Shown: positions 25,677-35,546, numbered from the stretch's first letter. The stretch: 64,000 nucleotides of DNA from Bacteroidota bacterium (GCA_029558535.1 JAKQEK010000317.1:1-64000); one strand, 5' to 3'. Made by a program: numbers and translations. Notes: generated from the sequence alone by a model not told the origin.

Positions 25677-28136
25677 GTGAATCGTTATATAATAATATAT
25701 CTGATTGTATTTTTATTAGGAGCAAAAAGCTTAAGCAGCCAAATTGTCGCCGACACATTTTATATTCCAAACTATCCGGTTCCCGAAATATACTACACTG
25801 ACGATGCTCCCGAATTACCGGAGAATGTGTGGAATCATAAACTTGAATATTTCCCTCCATGGCGATATGATCAATTTCAATTGCCAAATTGTGGACAAGC
25901 TTCGGCAGTGTATTACTGTTTGTCTTACGAGTTTAACAGAGCATTAGACAGGGCCGCAGATTCTTCAACAATTTTTGCACCTACTTTTTCCTATAATTTT
26001 CAAAGTGAGGGTGAAGGCTGGTTTGGAGTAAGCTCCTTCAATAGCTGGAATTTAGTCAAAAGTCAGGGAAATCCATCAATTAAGGTTTTTAATGACATTT
26101 GTCCTAATGATAGTACATGTTTAAGTAATGAATATCGAGGGAAATATTGGATGAGTGGTTACGATAATTATTATTCTTCTTTTCAATATCGTATTTCTGA
26201 TTACTATAGCCTTAATGTTTCAACTGATGAGGATCTTAAAATCCTTATGCATTATTTTGATGATCATCTAAAGGGAGAATCATCAGGTGGAACGGTTATT
26301 TTCTATTCGAATGCGTATTTTATGTACACTGGAGAAACTCCGGTGCTGACAGATTCGGATTTATGCTATCCTAACAATAAAGTAAAAGTCATTAGCTTTA
26401 TTTCGGGCAGGCCTACCCACAGTATGACAATAGTTGGATATTACTATAACACCACAATTGATTTCAATGGAGACGGACTTATTACAGATACCATTGATAT
26501 AAATAACGACCATATAGTTGACAGGCATGATAATGAAAAAACACTTTGGATAGTAATTAACTCTTATGGAGATGCATGGAACTACAGTATGTTTTTATTT
26601 AAATACGATTTGCCTGAAAAGTTTTGGAATAAGCAGGTTTTTATACCAGTTCCTGACCTTGAGTACAAAACTGAACTTTGTTTTAAGATCAAGTTAAAAC
26701 ATACCTGGAGGAATTCGCTGAAAATAAGTGCAGGAATTTCAACAGACCTTGAATCAGATATTCCGGAGAAGATAATAGATTTTCCTGTATTTAATTTTCA
26801 GGGTGGACACCATGTTATGACAGGACTCGATACTGTTACAGGAGCTGATGTTATGGAGTTTGGAATAGATGTAACTGATATTCTAAAACACTATGAGCTC
26901 GCGGGAGATAGCAAAATTTTTCTGATAATTGATAATTCCGGTGGGATAGAAGGAGAGCTTCAATATTTTTCTGTAATGCAATATTCAGATGGTTCGGTTA
27001 ATGAATTTGTAGGTGTAGATTCTGATGTAGAGTTGCCACCTGCTTCAGTTTCAGTGTTTCCTATTGAGCTTTTTCTTGTTTCTTATCCCAAGGATACTGT
27101 TTTAAGTTTCGATGTTTCAGATTATAATGTGGCAATTGCGGGAGAGGAATTAGATATAAAACTACATGCAGGTGGCGGAAATCCACCTTATACATTTCAT
27201 ATTTTAAAAACTGATGAGTACATACAGGAATACTGTTCAGAAGAATTTTTTCAGCCCGATAATCTAGATTTTTACAGAGATACTTTAAGGGCAATTTGTC
27301 CGGGTTGGAAATTCCCGTGTGCCGGAGAGCTGTGGGATAGTATTTATATTGGATTGGATGCAACAATATCATTTAATGGTAATAACAAAGCTGCAAATGA
27401 ACTATATCCCTATCCTGAAATAAGGACTTCGCTGTATAATGATATTCAATTGAGTGTATTTAATTCTTATTATTTACAAGAACCGGTGCTTTATTCATAT
27501 CAAATAAACGATACCTGTTTTGATATTTGGTTTAATGATTCTCTGTCAACAGTATTTAAGTGCAGAGCTACCATTTATCAGGACGGAAGGATAAAAATGA
27601 CTTATGATAATATGGGAAATTATTATAACAGAACAGCGGGATTAAAAACCTATACAGGAATTTATTATTGTGGACTTGCTTCTACTACTGTTCCATCATA
27701 TAACAATACTGTAATTTATGAACCAATACAAGGTTTTTCTTCGATGTATGTAACGGATGATAATTATTTGAAAGTTACCAATACTCAAGAAGCAGGTGAG
27801 AAAGAGGTTTACATTCAGCTTGATGATGCCGGCGGAGGTAAAGTTGTCAAAAGAGTGCAATACGAAATAATTGCCTCAGAAAATATTGGAAATTTATATC
27901 CAAATCCTTTTACCGATAATGCATATTTTGATATTACCACTAAATATGACTTGATGTGTAGTATAAAAATTTATAATACTTCGGGGCAGTTAGTTAGCAA
28001 AATGAATGAATACCTGTTACCGGGTAAAAATACTATAACAATTTCTGCACAATCTTTAAATTTAAATTCAGGATTTTACATTTGTGTCGTTGATGCTGAA
28101 AAATTTTCGAGAAAGTACAGAATAGTGATATTATAA
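25677..28136 (+). CDS. papain-like (C1) cysteine protease with T9SS sorting domain
   Basis: 819 residues from a GTG start; no in-frame ATG precedes it and the signal peptide (about 1-21) begins at once. The protease triad is readable: Q66 and C72 in QFQLPNCGQASAVYY (papain Q19-x5-C25), H248 in RPTHSMTIVGYY, and N295 in LWIVINSYGDAWN. Between H and N lies an insert with EF-hand-like acidic loops (DFNGDGLI and DINNDHIV). The middle part (about 330-720) is beta-rich and unassigned. The end is a T9SS domain (LYPNPFTDNAYFDI ... GFYICVVDAEKFSR). No propeptide is obvious, since only about 45 residues separate the signal and the catalytic domain. It lies head to head with the serpin. Confidence 0.82.
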   Translation: MNRYIIIYLIVFLLGAKSLSSQIVADTFYIPNYPVPEIYYTDDAPELPENVWNHKLEYFPPWRYDQFQLPNCGQASAVYYCLSYEFNRALDRAADSSTIFAPTFSYNFQSEGEGWFGVSSFNSWNLVKSQGNPSIKVFNDICPNDSTCLSNEYRGKYWMSGYDNYYSSFQYRISDYYSLNVSTDEDLKILMHYFDDHLKGESSGGTVIFYSNAYFMYTGETPVLTDSDLCYPNNKVKVISFISGRPTHSMTIVGYYYNTTIDFNGDGLITDTIDINNDHIVDRHDNEKTLWIVINSYGDAWNYSMFLFKYDLPEKFWNKQVFIPVPDLEYKTELCFKIKLKHTWRNSLKISAGISTDLESDIPEKIIDFPVFNFQGGHHVMTGLDTVTGADVMEFGIDVTDILKHYELAGDSKIFLIIDNSGGIEGELQYFSVMQYSDGSVNEFVGVDSDVELPPASVSVFPIELFLVSYPKDTVLSFDVSDYNVAIAGEELDIKLHAGGGNPPYTFHILKTDEYIQEYCSEEFFQPDNLDFYRDTLRAICPGWKFPCAGELWDSIYIGLDATISFNGNNKAANELYPYPEIRTSLYNDIQLSVFNSYYLQEPVLYSYQINDTCFDIWFNDSLSTVFKCRATIYQDGRIKMTYDNMGNYYNRTAGLKTYTGIYYCGLASTTVPSYNNTVIYEPIQGFSSMYVTDDNYLKVTNTQEAGEKEVYIQLDDAGGGKVVKRVQYEIIASENIGNLYPNPFTDNAYFDITTKYDLMCSIKIYNTSGQLVSKMNEYLLPGKNTITISAQSLNLNSGFYICVVDAEKFSRKYRIVIL

Positions 28137-28163
28137 AATTACAGATTATATTTGGTAAAAAAA

Positions 28164-28190
28164 ACTCCTGAGATTTTCAGGAGTTTTTTA
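28164..28190. terminator. bidirectional terminator between protease gene and tRNA-Leu
   Basis: ACTCCTGA (28164-28171) pairs perfectly with TCAGGAGT (28177-28184) around a 5-base loop. Ts follow on the plus side and an A-run precedes, giving a T-run on the minus side too. Confidence 0.85.
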
Positions 28191-28192
28191 TG

Positions 28193-28276
28193 TGCCCAGG
28201 ACAGGAATCGAACCTGCACATCCTTAAGGACACCAGCCCCTCAAGCTGGCGTGTCTACCAGTTTCACCACCTGGGC
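28193..28276 (-). tRNA. tRNA-Leu (anticodon GAG)
   Basis: Minus-strand cloverleaf of 84 nt. The acceptor GCCCAGG pairs with CCTGGGC. The D arm TGGTGAAACTGGTAGACA carries the leucine-type GG. The anticodon stem CCAGC/GCTGG encloses loop TTGAGGG, giving anticodon GAG. A long variable arm (TGTCCTTAAGGAT region) is typical of class II tRNA, and the T arm contains GGTTCGAATCC. The discriminator base is A and CCA is not fully encoded. Confidence 0.95.
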
Positions 28277-28287
28277 AACTGGAGAAA

Positions 28288-28295
28288 CAAAAATA
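28288..28295 (-). promoter_or_regulatory. -7 box (TATTTTTG) for tRNA-Leu
   Basis: TATTTTTG on the minus strand ends 12 bases before the mature tRNA 5' end, so transcription would start a few bases upstream of the tRNA. Confidence 0.5.
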
Positions 28296-28349
28296 TATAA
28301 ATTTTTGTAATCAGGGATAAAAAAAATACTTTTTTAATGAAACAGACCA

Positions 28350-29042
28350 TTATGATTTGCCGGGGATATCCATTTCAACAATTTCGGAATATTTTACCAA
28401 TTTTCTTTTTGTGTTGTAATAATATGTTCTGACCGGTCCAATCCCTTTAGATAAATATGTATAAACCGTATAAAGAATAGGTTCGCCATATTTAGTTTCG
28501 AGTTTACTTGATATTACACAAACATCAAATTCACCAATTGTAGTGTTTATTTTTTCGAAATTATCTACTATTCTGCTGTATTCGGAAACTTTAAAAGCAA
28601 TTGTGTCATTATTTGAAAGTTCTACCCAAGCTGCCGAAAGGGCAATCCCATTACCCAGAAATGCCGGTAAAATATAATCACGCCCTGAAATATCATAAGT
28701 TTCTTCATCAATTCTGGCAAGTGTGTCAACAGGTAACATAAATAGCTTTTCGATTTTTATTTCACCATCGTGATATTCTGCCAAAAATATCTCTGAATTA
28801 AGAAATTTTTGATATTTATTGAGCGATTCAACTTGTAGTTTAAGATAATCTACTGAATCAGTTTCATTAACATCAATAACAGTATATACAGTATAACCTT
28901 GCGGAATTTGTCTTTTGTTGAAGTGTCCAATCTTAATTTTAGCTCCTTTTTGATAAATAAAATATGGCTCTAGATCAGTTTGTGCTTGTAATGTCGTTCC
29001 GATTAAAACTAATAGTGCGAAAGAAAAGAAAATCAATCTCAT
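28350..29042 (-). CDS. TapB/DUF3108-like exported protein
   Basis: 230 residues with a signal peptide (MRLIFFSFALLVLIGTTLQAQ). The mature part begins PYFIYQKGAKIKIGHFNKRQ and ends with the pattern TTIGEFDVCVISSKLETKYGE ... SKGIGPVRTYYYNTKRKL. That pattern, a TxxGxFxCxxI strand followed later by a KGIGxVxxxYY strand, is typical of TapB and DUF3108-like beta proteins of Bacteroidota. The role is unknown. It follows the alpha-2-macroglobulin gene on the same strand, but a terminator separates them. Confidence 0.65.
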   Translation of the reverse strand: MRLIFFSFALLVLIGTTLQAQTDLEPYFIYQKGAKIKIGHFNKRQIPQGYTVYTVIDVNETDSVDYLKLQVESLNKYQKFLNSEIFLAEYHDGEIKIEKLFMLPVDTLARIDEETYDISGRDYILPAFLGNGIALSAAWVELSNNDTIAFKVSEYSRIVDNFEKINTTIGEFDVCVISSKLETKYGEPILYTVYTYLSKGIGPVRTYYYNTKRKLVKYSEIVEMDIPGKS

Positions 29043-29134
29043 AAATGATAATTTAAAATGCGAAATAAATAAAAATAATCAATTGTGCAAAACAAAGATT
29101 TAGCCAAAAGCATTAATCGAGTCTTATAATCAAA

Positions 29135-29164
29135 AAAAGCTGCCTCAGAAAGACAGCTTTTTTA
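29135..29164 (-). terminator. terminator of the alpha-2-macroglobulin gene
   Basis: AAAAGCTG (29135-29142) pairs with CAGCTTTT (29154-29161). Read on the minus strand it ends in a T-run, 22 bases after the stop of the long gene. Confidence 0.8.
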
Positions 29165-29185
29165 ATTTATTTTTAGGATAGAAAC

Positions 29186-32100
29186 TTACTTAACTTTTAC
29201 TCTAACGCCTTCCGAATGGCTGGTAAACTCGGGGGCGTACATACATTGAATTGTAGTTATGCCATTTGAGAAATCTCCTTTTTGAGCAACAATCAGTTCG
29301 TATTCGAAGACATAAGTCCCTTTACGGAGATAGTCAATGAAGAAATTCATCGAAGCATCTTTAATGCCCTGATAGTAACCTAATCCTGCTTTATATCTGT
29401 AACCCGATAAATAATCAACAGGTTCAAAACAACTAGCTCTCATATCTTTAAGATGAACGTATTCCATATCTCTGTCAACTCTGATTTCGATACGAACAGT
29501 AACCCTATCACCAACAGCTAGTTTTGCATCTTTTTCAATAGGTACTATTACCGGTTTTGCCCCTTCTCTACGCTCGACGAACAATTTCTTTTTAATCGTC
29601 AAAGGGGTTTCTTCAAATGTTGTAATTTTATCAAGTTGTTCGAAATATTGCCAGTAAACAGCACCCCAGGATACAGTATTTGATGATTTGGTAACCGTAA
29701 TATCACCCCATTCCGGTTTAACGAGGCTTCCGTCCCATGCTTTCTTAAAATATCCTGTACCAGCATCGGTTTTAATTTCAGGATCGTTTGCTGCATCAAT
29801 TTTCATTGAGCCCACAGTAATTATGGCTATTTCGTCATCAGCCAACATATCACTGCCACGAAGAAGTAAAGCATATATAGCTTCGGCTGTTGCTTTTGTG
29901 GTTTTCCAGTCCTGAGTTTGTTTTTGTTTCAGCAACCACACTTTCATTTCTTCAACAGATTGCTGATCATCAATAACTTCATCAAAAGCTTCTATTAGTA
30001 ATGCCTGGGTTTCTATTGGAGCCTGATACCAGTAATATCCTCTGTCATTTTTCCAGTACATACCCATTTCTTCACTATTAAGAGAATGTTCTTTGATTGA
30101 TGCCATAATTTTTATAGGAGTAGTTTTGTCCTCAAAACGGTGTAAAGCTAAAGCAAGCATACCCTGCATATAGAAACTTTTGTTTTTCCAGTATTTCTCT
30201 GCCTGACCTTTATAATATTCAAAAGCTTCTTTTGTAGAATTGTCAATAGGAACTTCATCAATAAAGTAAGAACGGGCATATAAATAATGTATTTGCATAT
30301 ATCCGAGGTGATCTTCGGCCATACATTTTGAATCGCAATATTTTTTCATATCCTTATAACTACGAACCAGTTCGTAATCAATAAAGCCTATAGCCTTTTT
30401 AGTCATGTTCCATGTTTTGTTGTCTTTCTTTATTTCTGTGACTCCGAGATTATCAAGATGACCTAGACCACAAACAATATGCTGTGTTATATACCAGCTC
30501 TCAGGCATTCCTTTGAACCATGCCCAACCACCGTTATATTTTTGCTGTTCTTCAAGTTTTTTAAGGGCAGATTTACTTTCCATACTCATACGATTAAGAT
30601 CAAACAGCAACCCGATACGATGTTTTCTTTCGTTTTCATCTTTGGCTTCAAGTACCCATGGAGTTTCTTCGAGCATTAAGGCTTTGAGTTCCTGATTCTT
30701 TTCAAGATTTGACATTAGAGCTTCGCTGTTTGGAGTATTTCTCCATATTTCAAATACTCTCTTTATTTTTGGATCACTGTTAGCAATATGTGTTGCCAAC
30801 ATATTTGCATAGTACCTCGAAAATGTTTGTTCTGCACATTCGTATGGGTATTCCATAATATATGGTAATGCCTGAACAGCATACCAGGCAGGGTTAGAGG
30901 TAAATTCAAGTGTAAATCTGTGATGGCGTAATGTAGTTGAATTTTCGCTATCTTTTAGCCTTCCCATTGTAAATTTTGTTGTACCTGATTTTCTTACGGG
31001 TAGTGGCATTGTTTCAGTTACCAGCATTCTGTTTGTTAAAATCGGGACAATTCTTTCTTCACCATCTGAGTGGTCTTTGCCTTCTGCGACAATACGTACT
31101 CCAACTGCACTAAGACCTTCGGGAATTGAAATGTCCCAGTTCACTGCAATGTTTTTTCCTGATTCGATTTTAATATCTGCCAAGTTTGAGTCATTTCCTA
31201 AGAAATCCTTGTTAATTATCTTCAAAGTCACAGGATCAAAAAACTCAATGCTTGCTTTCCCGATAATTGTAATTTCAGAAATATTATTAATTTTTGTACT
31301 TATGGTCATTTTATCATTTTCGCGGAAAAATCTCGGCAAATTTGGCATAACCATTAATTCTTTCTGTGTAATCATTTTTTCATTGATTATGCCCATTTTA
31401 AGATCTTTAGTATGTGCAAAACCAAGGAAATTCCATTTCGTAAGGCTTTCAGGAACAGTGAAACTGATAAGTACTTCACCATTTTTATCTGTAGTTAGGG
31501 TAGGATAGAAAAATGCAGTTTCGTTAAAGTTTTTGCGTATTTGAATATCCTGACCTCCATTCTTACCATCGCTTCTGGTGTTTCCATTACGATTATCAGA
31601 TTCATCACGATCTTCTCTTTCTCCGGCAAACTGCTCCATATCTTTGTTTTTATCAACACCGCCAAGACCGTCCATAAAGGGAGATTCTTCAGAAACAGCA
31701 CAATCAGCAACTGTTTGTGTTGCACCGGTTGAGGACATTGGCATAAGTGCGGATTCATATTTTCCTCCTGAACTTTTTCTTGTTACATCATCTCCATAAT
31801 AATATCTCCCATAGTAACTCAATCCATAATAATTGAAATAAGGGACATATCTATAAATATATTCAGAGGCAGGGTAAAAATCTTTATAATTTACTGCTGA
31901 ATATCCATAACTAAAACTTGTCAAAGACCAATAAGCGTATGAATAATAGTATGGATAAATAGACCACCACCATGAATTAGCAGCAAAGACATCAAGAGAT
32001 GCATCATAAAGCGTTGCCATCATTTCAGCATCGGCAGGATTGCCTGAATGGTCTTTTATTTTTATTTTCCAGTTTTCGGCTGAACCGGGTAGTGTTTTGT

Positions 32101-35100
32101 CACGGAAAGTGATGAATTTTAAATCGAGTTGTTTGTCTAGCCAATATACCTCAATTCTATGCGAAAACGAGTATAATCTTCCGTCTTTAATAAACATAAA
32201 ATTAGCTGTTGCTCCTCCTAAAAATGTTTCATCAACAGGGATTTCTATTTTCTTTAATTCTGAACTCAGATTAATAATTTCTGTTTTGACAGTTTTTCCT
32301 TTTGTTTCAAGTTCGTACAAAATCTGAACATCTTTATATGAAGACCCCAGATATATGGTAACAGTTTCGCCGGGTTGAGCACTGTATTTGTCATAAGAGA
32401 AAAATGAAGTGGCCGTATATGGCATATCTTTATCAGAATCAGAAAATAAAACAAATTCAGATTGAGTTTTGATTGGGTTCCCCCATTTGTCTTTAGATTT
32501 TAATACAACTCTGTATGCTCCTGATTCCCATTTATTAACGCCATTAAGTTTTAGTTTTTTCTTATCTGCGGTGTTGACAGTGGATTTAAATACCGATTTT
32601 GATGTTTTCCAAAGAGAATAATCTGTTTCATTTTGATACTCGTTTCCTGGATATTGTGCATACCATTCTTCTTTTGAGTACATTTTATTGTCAGCATCAC
32701 TCCATTGTCTTTTTGAAAGAAGTAATTTAGGATCTTCAAGTTTGAATATCTCTACTTCAACGATAGCGGGAACAAATACTCCGGAAATATTAGTCGTGCT
32801 TATGCTGATACTATCTACTTGTTCTTTTAATAAGGTTCCATATATATCATGAGAAACAGACAAGGCTTTGTCTGATACATAAACGTATGTCGCTGTACCC
32901 TGAGTTTCTCCGTTGATATCAGTAACTGATACACTAATTGTATAATTGTAATAAACGTAATCTTTCATTGCACCGACATCTTCGGCCAGAGCTTTAAATC
33001 CTATTTTAAATTTTCCGGTATCATCTGTTTCCAATTCCCCGAAAGCAATTTCTTTTGAAGTAAATCCTCCGCCTCGATAATAACCCCACCATAAAGGATT
33101 ACGAACAATTTTGTAAGATACTTTCGCATCCGTAAGAGGTGTACCTGCATAAGTAATTGCTTTACCTTCGGCATAAACACTATCATTGATTCTGTATTCT
33201 CCTTCGATTGGTAACATATCTACTTCAAACATTGGTCGTTTGTATTCTTCTACTTTAATATACATTGAACCGCCATAGCAGGAAAGTGTAAAATTACCTG
33301 TCAATACATCTAACGGAATAGTGAAGCTGCCGTTAAAACTTCCAAAATCGTTTGTCTTTACATGTGCCTGACCTATTTCTTGATAATTTACATCTTTTAG
33401 AAAAACTGATGTTGAATAATTAGTCAGAAGATCCATCTTTTCGCCTGTTTTTTCGATGCATATACCTTTAAAATACACAGTCTGTCCAGGTCTGTATATC
33501 GCTCGGTCTGTAAAAAGTTTGACTTCAGTTATAGTTTTTTCTTCAGGATCTGATGAATAATACTGGTAACTGCTTTCTGATATAAAATCTTTATCTTTAC
33601 TTACATCAATTCTAATATTGTAATAATCAGCAGTATTGGTTTTTTTCATTGCAACATATCCTTTTTTATCAGTATATTCTGTTGCAACTTTAGTGTAAAC
33701 ATAATCGCGTTTTATGTAAGAGTATTCGTATTTGTAAGCATCAACTTTTGCATTTTCAACCGGAGCTCCCGTATTGCGGTCAAACACATAATAACCTCTG
33801 TTTCTATAATAGTTATTGTTATTAGTTAAACTTAAGTCTGAAACAAATACCTGAGAATATGCCAGATAATTTTCCTCAAGAGCAAATTCGGGTTTGGCAT
33901 GTAAATAAATAATATAAAATCCCTTTGGTAATCCTTGAACCAGATATTCTGTATAATGTGTATTCAGATCTGAAGTTTTTGGAAGATTTATTAAAACTGA
34001 GCTAACAACAGGCTTTGCAATTTTTAGTAATGATTTTATATAACCTTGATCATAATAATTCTTTTTAAGATTCAAATATCCTTCATAATCACAAGACAAA
34101 ATTGTCAAATATGCAGTTTCTGCGTTTGTATAGGTAATTCTGATAGGGAATTTTTTGTCTCCGCTAACAATATTTTCGTTTTCGAATGAGAATGATAATT
34201 TTTCAATTTCTGCTTTGAGATTTTTACAATCAGGAGTATAACATGCATCCGGATAAAGTTTTATTGCGGCATCCAATAGCGTGACAGCTTTACGTTTGAA
34301 TAATCTAAATTGAGTTTTAGTAGAATCCATAAAATTGTACGAGCTTCCAAGTTGATTGTAATATTTTGCTAGTTCGTAATCTACCATAGTAAGTTCGGGA
34401 TGTTTATAATATTTATCATGGAGTTTAAGAAGTCCTGCTTCCCATAAATCATCTTTGTTGACAGCATACATTTTTGATTTAACAAAGTTCAATCTTTTAA
34501 TGTCTGTGAATAGATAAGCTTCTATATTTTTATTATCAGATAATCTAAAATCTATCCATTTTTGGTAAACTTTTATAGCAGCGTAATTATATGATAAAGA
34601 GTCTGCTTCAACAGGAAATTTTACAAATTCCTCTGCATCAGCCAAATAAGCAGGTTCTGTGATTTTATCTGTATTTTGATTACCATACCCATAATAATCG
34701 TAATAATCATATTCATAATAATAGTAATTGTAATAACCCATTCCGGCCGATAATCTGTTTACTGCTATAAAAGCTACAAAATCGTACAAAGTTGGGAATT
34801 GATTTTTACTATCTTTAGCATTAACAACAAAGTCTTTGTATTCTTCAAGATTTACGGTTTTTAAATTGTCATTCAATGCCAGCAAATAGTTCTTTATTAT
34901 TTTGTCCTGAAATCTGGTTTTATCCCAGGTTTTTAAATCAGTTAATTCAAAATTAAAAGTTACAGACCTTTGGTTGATCAGATAAGCATTATTAGAGTAA
35001 TAATCTGCATACATTGTTGCTAATAGCATGTGCATAATTGCTTTTGACACTCCATCTACTTTACGAATATCCGTTTCCAGTTTGAGAATGGCTTTTTCAT

Positions 35101-35374
35101 AGCCGTCTTCTTCAAGAATATTTGTATATTTCAATCTGTAGAGGGTAGATTTAATAATCTGTTGGTCGTTTTTTTCTGCCAATGCCAGAACAAAAATTTC
35201 CTCAACTTTTTGCAATGCCGATTGAGGCAAAGCATCATTTTCGAATTTGGTTACTTCTTCCCAAAGCTTCTCGTACTTATCAGGGTCTGAGTTAAAACTG
35301 TCAAGTAAGGAATAATTGTTAACGAATAGGAGAGAAGTTAACAAAAACGCGATTCTAAAAAACATAGTGCTCAT
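29186..35374 (-). CDS. bacterial alpha-2-macroglobulin family protein
   Basis: 2062 residues. An N-terminal hydrophobic segment (about 5-22) lacks a lipobox cysteine, unlike many bacterial homologues. About 400 helical residues follow, then MG domains (TEVKLFTDRAIYRPGQTVYFKGI is the MG/MG2 signature; PTLTTDKNGEVLISFTVPESLTKWNF precedes the core). The thioester motif is CAEQ at residue 1513 in EYPYECAEQTFSRYYANML, so the bait-and-trap chemistry could be intact. An alpha/alpha-toroid domain follows (GGWAWFKGMPESWYITQHI). Two tyrosine-rich stretches lie near residues 213-231 and 1150-1195. The protein is thought to trap proteases at the cell envelope. No pbpC neighbour is present, unlike in many Gram-negatives. 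Confidence 0.92.
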   Translation of the reverse strand: MSTMFFRIAFLLTSLLFVNNYSLLDSFNSDPDKYEKLWEEVTKFENDALPQSALQKVEEIFVLALAEKNDQQIIKSTLYRLKYTNILEEDGYEKAILKLETDIRKVDGVSKAIMHMLLATMYADYYSNNAYLINQRSVTFNFELTDLKTWDKTRFQDKIIKNYLLALNDNLKTVNLEEYKDFVVNAKDSKNQFPTLYDFVAFIAVNRLSAGMGYYNYYYYEYDYYDYYGYGNQNTDKITEPAYLADAEEFVKFPVEADSLSYNYAAIKVYQKWIDFRLSDNKNIEAYLFTDIKRLNFVKSKMYAVNKDDLWEAGLLKLHDKYYKHPELTMVDYELAKYYNQLGSSYNFMDSTKTQFRLFKRKAVTLLDAAIKLYPDACYTPDCKNLKAEIEKLSFSFENENIVSGDKKFPIRITYTNAETAYLTILSCDYEGYLNLKKNYYDQGYIKSLLKIAKPVVSSVLINLPKTSDLNTHYTEYLVQGLPKGFYIIYLHAKPEFALEENYLAYSQVFVSDLSLTNNNNYYRNRGYYVFDRNTGAPVENAKVDAYKYEYSYIKRDYVYTKVATEYTDKKGYVAMKKTNTADYYNIRIDVSKDKDFISESSYQYYSSDPEEKTITEVKLFTDRAIYRPGQTVYFKGICIEKTGEKMDLLTNYSTSVFLKDVNYQEIGQAHVKTNDFGSFNGSFTIPLDVLTGNFTLSCYGGSMYIKVEEYKRPMFEVDMLPIEGEYRINDSVYAEGKAITYAGTPLTDAKVSYKIVRNPLWWGYYRGGGFTSKEIAFGELETDDTGKFKIGFKALAEDVGAMKDYVYYNYTISVSVTDINGETQGTATYVYVSDKALSVSHDIYGTLLKEQVDSISISTTNISGVFVPAIVEVEIFKLEDPKLLLSKRQWSDADNKMYSKEEWYAQYPGNEYQNETDYSLWKTSKSVFKSTVNTADKKKLKLNGVNKWESGAYRVVLKSKDKWGNPIKTQSEFVLFSDSDKDMPYTATSFFSYDKYSAQPGETVTIYLGSSYKDVQILYELETKGKTVKTEIINLSSELKKIEIPVDETFLGGATANFMFIKDGRLYSFSHRIEVYWLDKQLDLKFITFRDKTLPGSAENWKIKIKDHSGNPADAEMMATLYDASLDVFAANSWWWSIYPYYYSYAYWSLTSFSYGYSAVNYKDFYPASEYIYRYVPYFNYYGLSYYGRYYYGDDVTRKSSGGKYESALMPMSSTGATQTVADCAVSEESPFMDGLGGVDKNKDMEQFAGEREDRDESDNRNGNTRSDGKNGGQDIQIRKNFNETAFFYPTLTTDKNGEVLISFTVPESLTKWNFLGFAHTKDLKMGIINEKMITQKELMVMPNLPRFFRENDKMTISTKINNISEITIIGKASIEFFDPVTLKIINKDFLGNDSNLADIKIESGKNIAVNWDISIPEGLSAVGVRIVAEGKDHSDGEERIVPILTNRMLVTETMPLPVRKSGTTKFTMGRLKDSENSTTLRHHRFTLEFTSNPAWYAVQALPYIMEYPYECAEQTFSRYYANMLATHIANSDPKIKRVFEIWRNTPNSEALMSNLEKNQELKALMLEETPWVLEAKDENERKHRIGLLFDLNRMSMESKSALKKLEEQQKYNGGWAWFKGMPESWYITQHIVCGLGHLDNLGVTEIKKDNKTWNMTKKAIGFIDYELVRSYKDMKKYCDSKCMAEDHLGYMQIHYLYARSYFIDEVPIDNSTKEAFEYYKGQAEKYWKNKSFYMQGMLALALHRFEDKTTPIKIMASIKEHSLNSEEMGMYWKNDRGYYWYQAPIETQALLIEAFDEVIDDQQSVEEMKVWLLKQKQTQDWKTTKATAEAIYALLLRGSDMLADDEIAIITVGSMKIDAANDPEIKTDAGTGYFKKAWDGSLVKPEWGDITVTKSSNTVSWGAVYWQYFEQLDKITTFEETPLTIKKKLFVERREGAKPVIVPIEKDAKLAVGDRVTVRIEIRVDRDMEYVHLKDMRASCFEPVDYLSGYRYKAGLGYYQGIKDASMNFFIDYLRKGTYVFEYELIVAQKGDFSNGITTIQCMYAPEFTSHSEGVRVKVK

Positions 35375-35486
35375 AATTCTTAAATTTTAAATTAACGTTT
35401 CGCTGGATGATCAGAAAATATTTATTCCATAAAAATAAATAAAATTTAATAACCATTTTTTATTTTCAATAATTATTTAAATAAAT

Positions 35487-35516
35487 CAATCCCGAACAAA
35501 AATTTATCCGGGATTG
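35487..35516 (-). terminator. terminator of the division operon (after yqeY)
   Basis: CAATCCCG (35487-35494) pairs with CGGGATTG (35509-35516). On the minus strand it is followed by ATTTATTTAAA. It lies 31 bases past the yqeY stop. Confidence 0.7.
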
Positions 35517-35546
35517 CAAAACTGTATTAATGCGTTAAAAATGGGA

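Noticed and set aside
25582-25887. Minus-strand frame between serpin and C1 protease
   Set aside because: It overlaps the conserved catalytic region of the protease on the other strand and shows no domain.
31077-31508. 143-codon open frame on the plus strand inside the alpha-2-macroglobulin gene
   Set aside because: It is antisense to a conserved coding region, has no recognisable domain and no promoter box.
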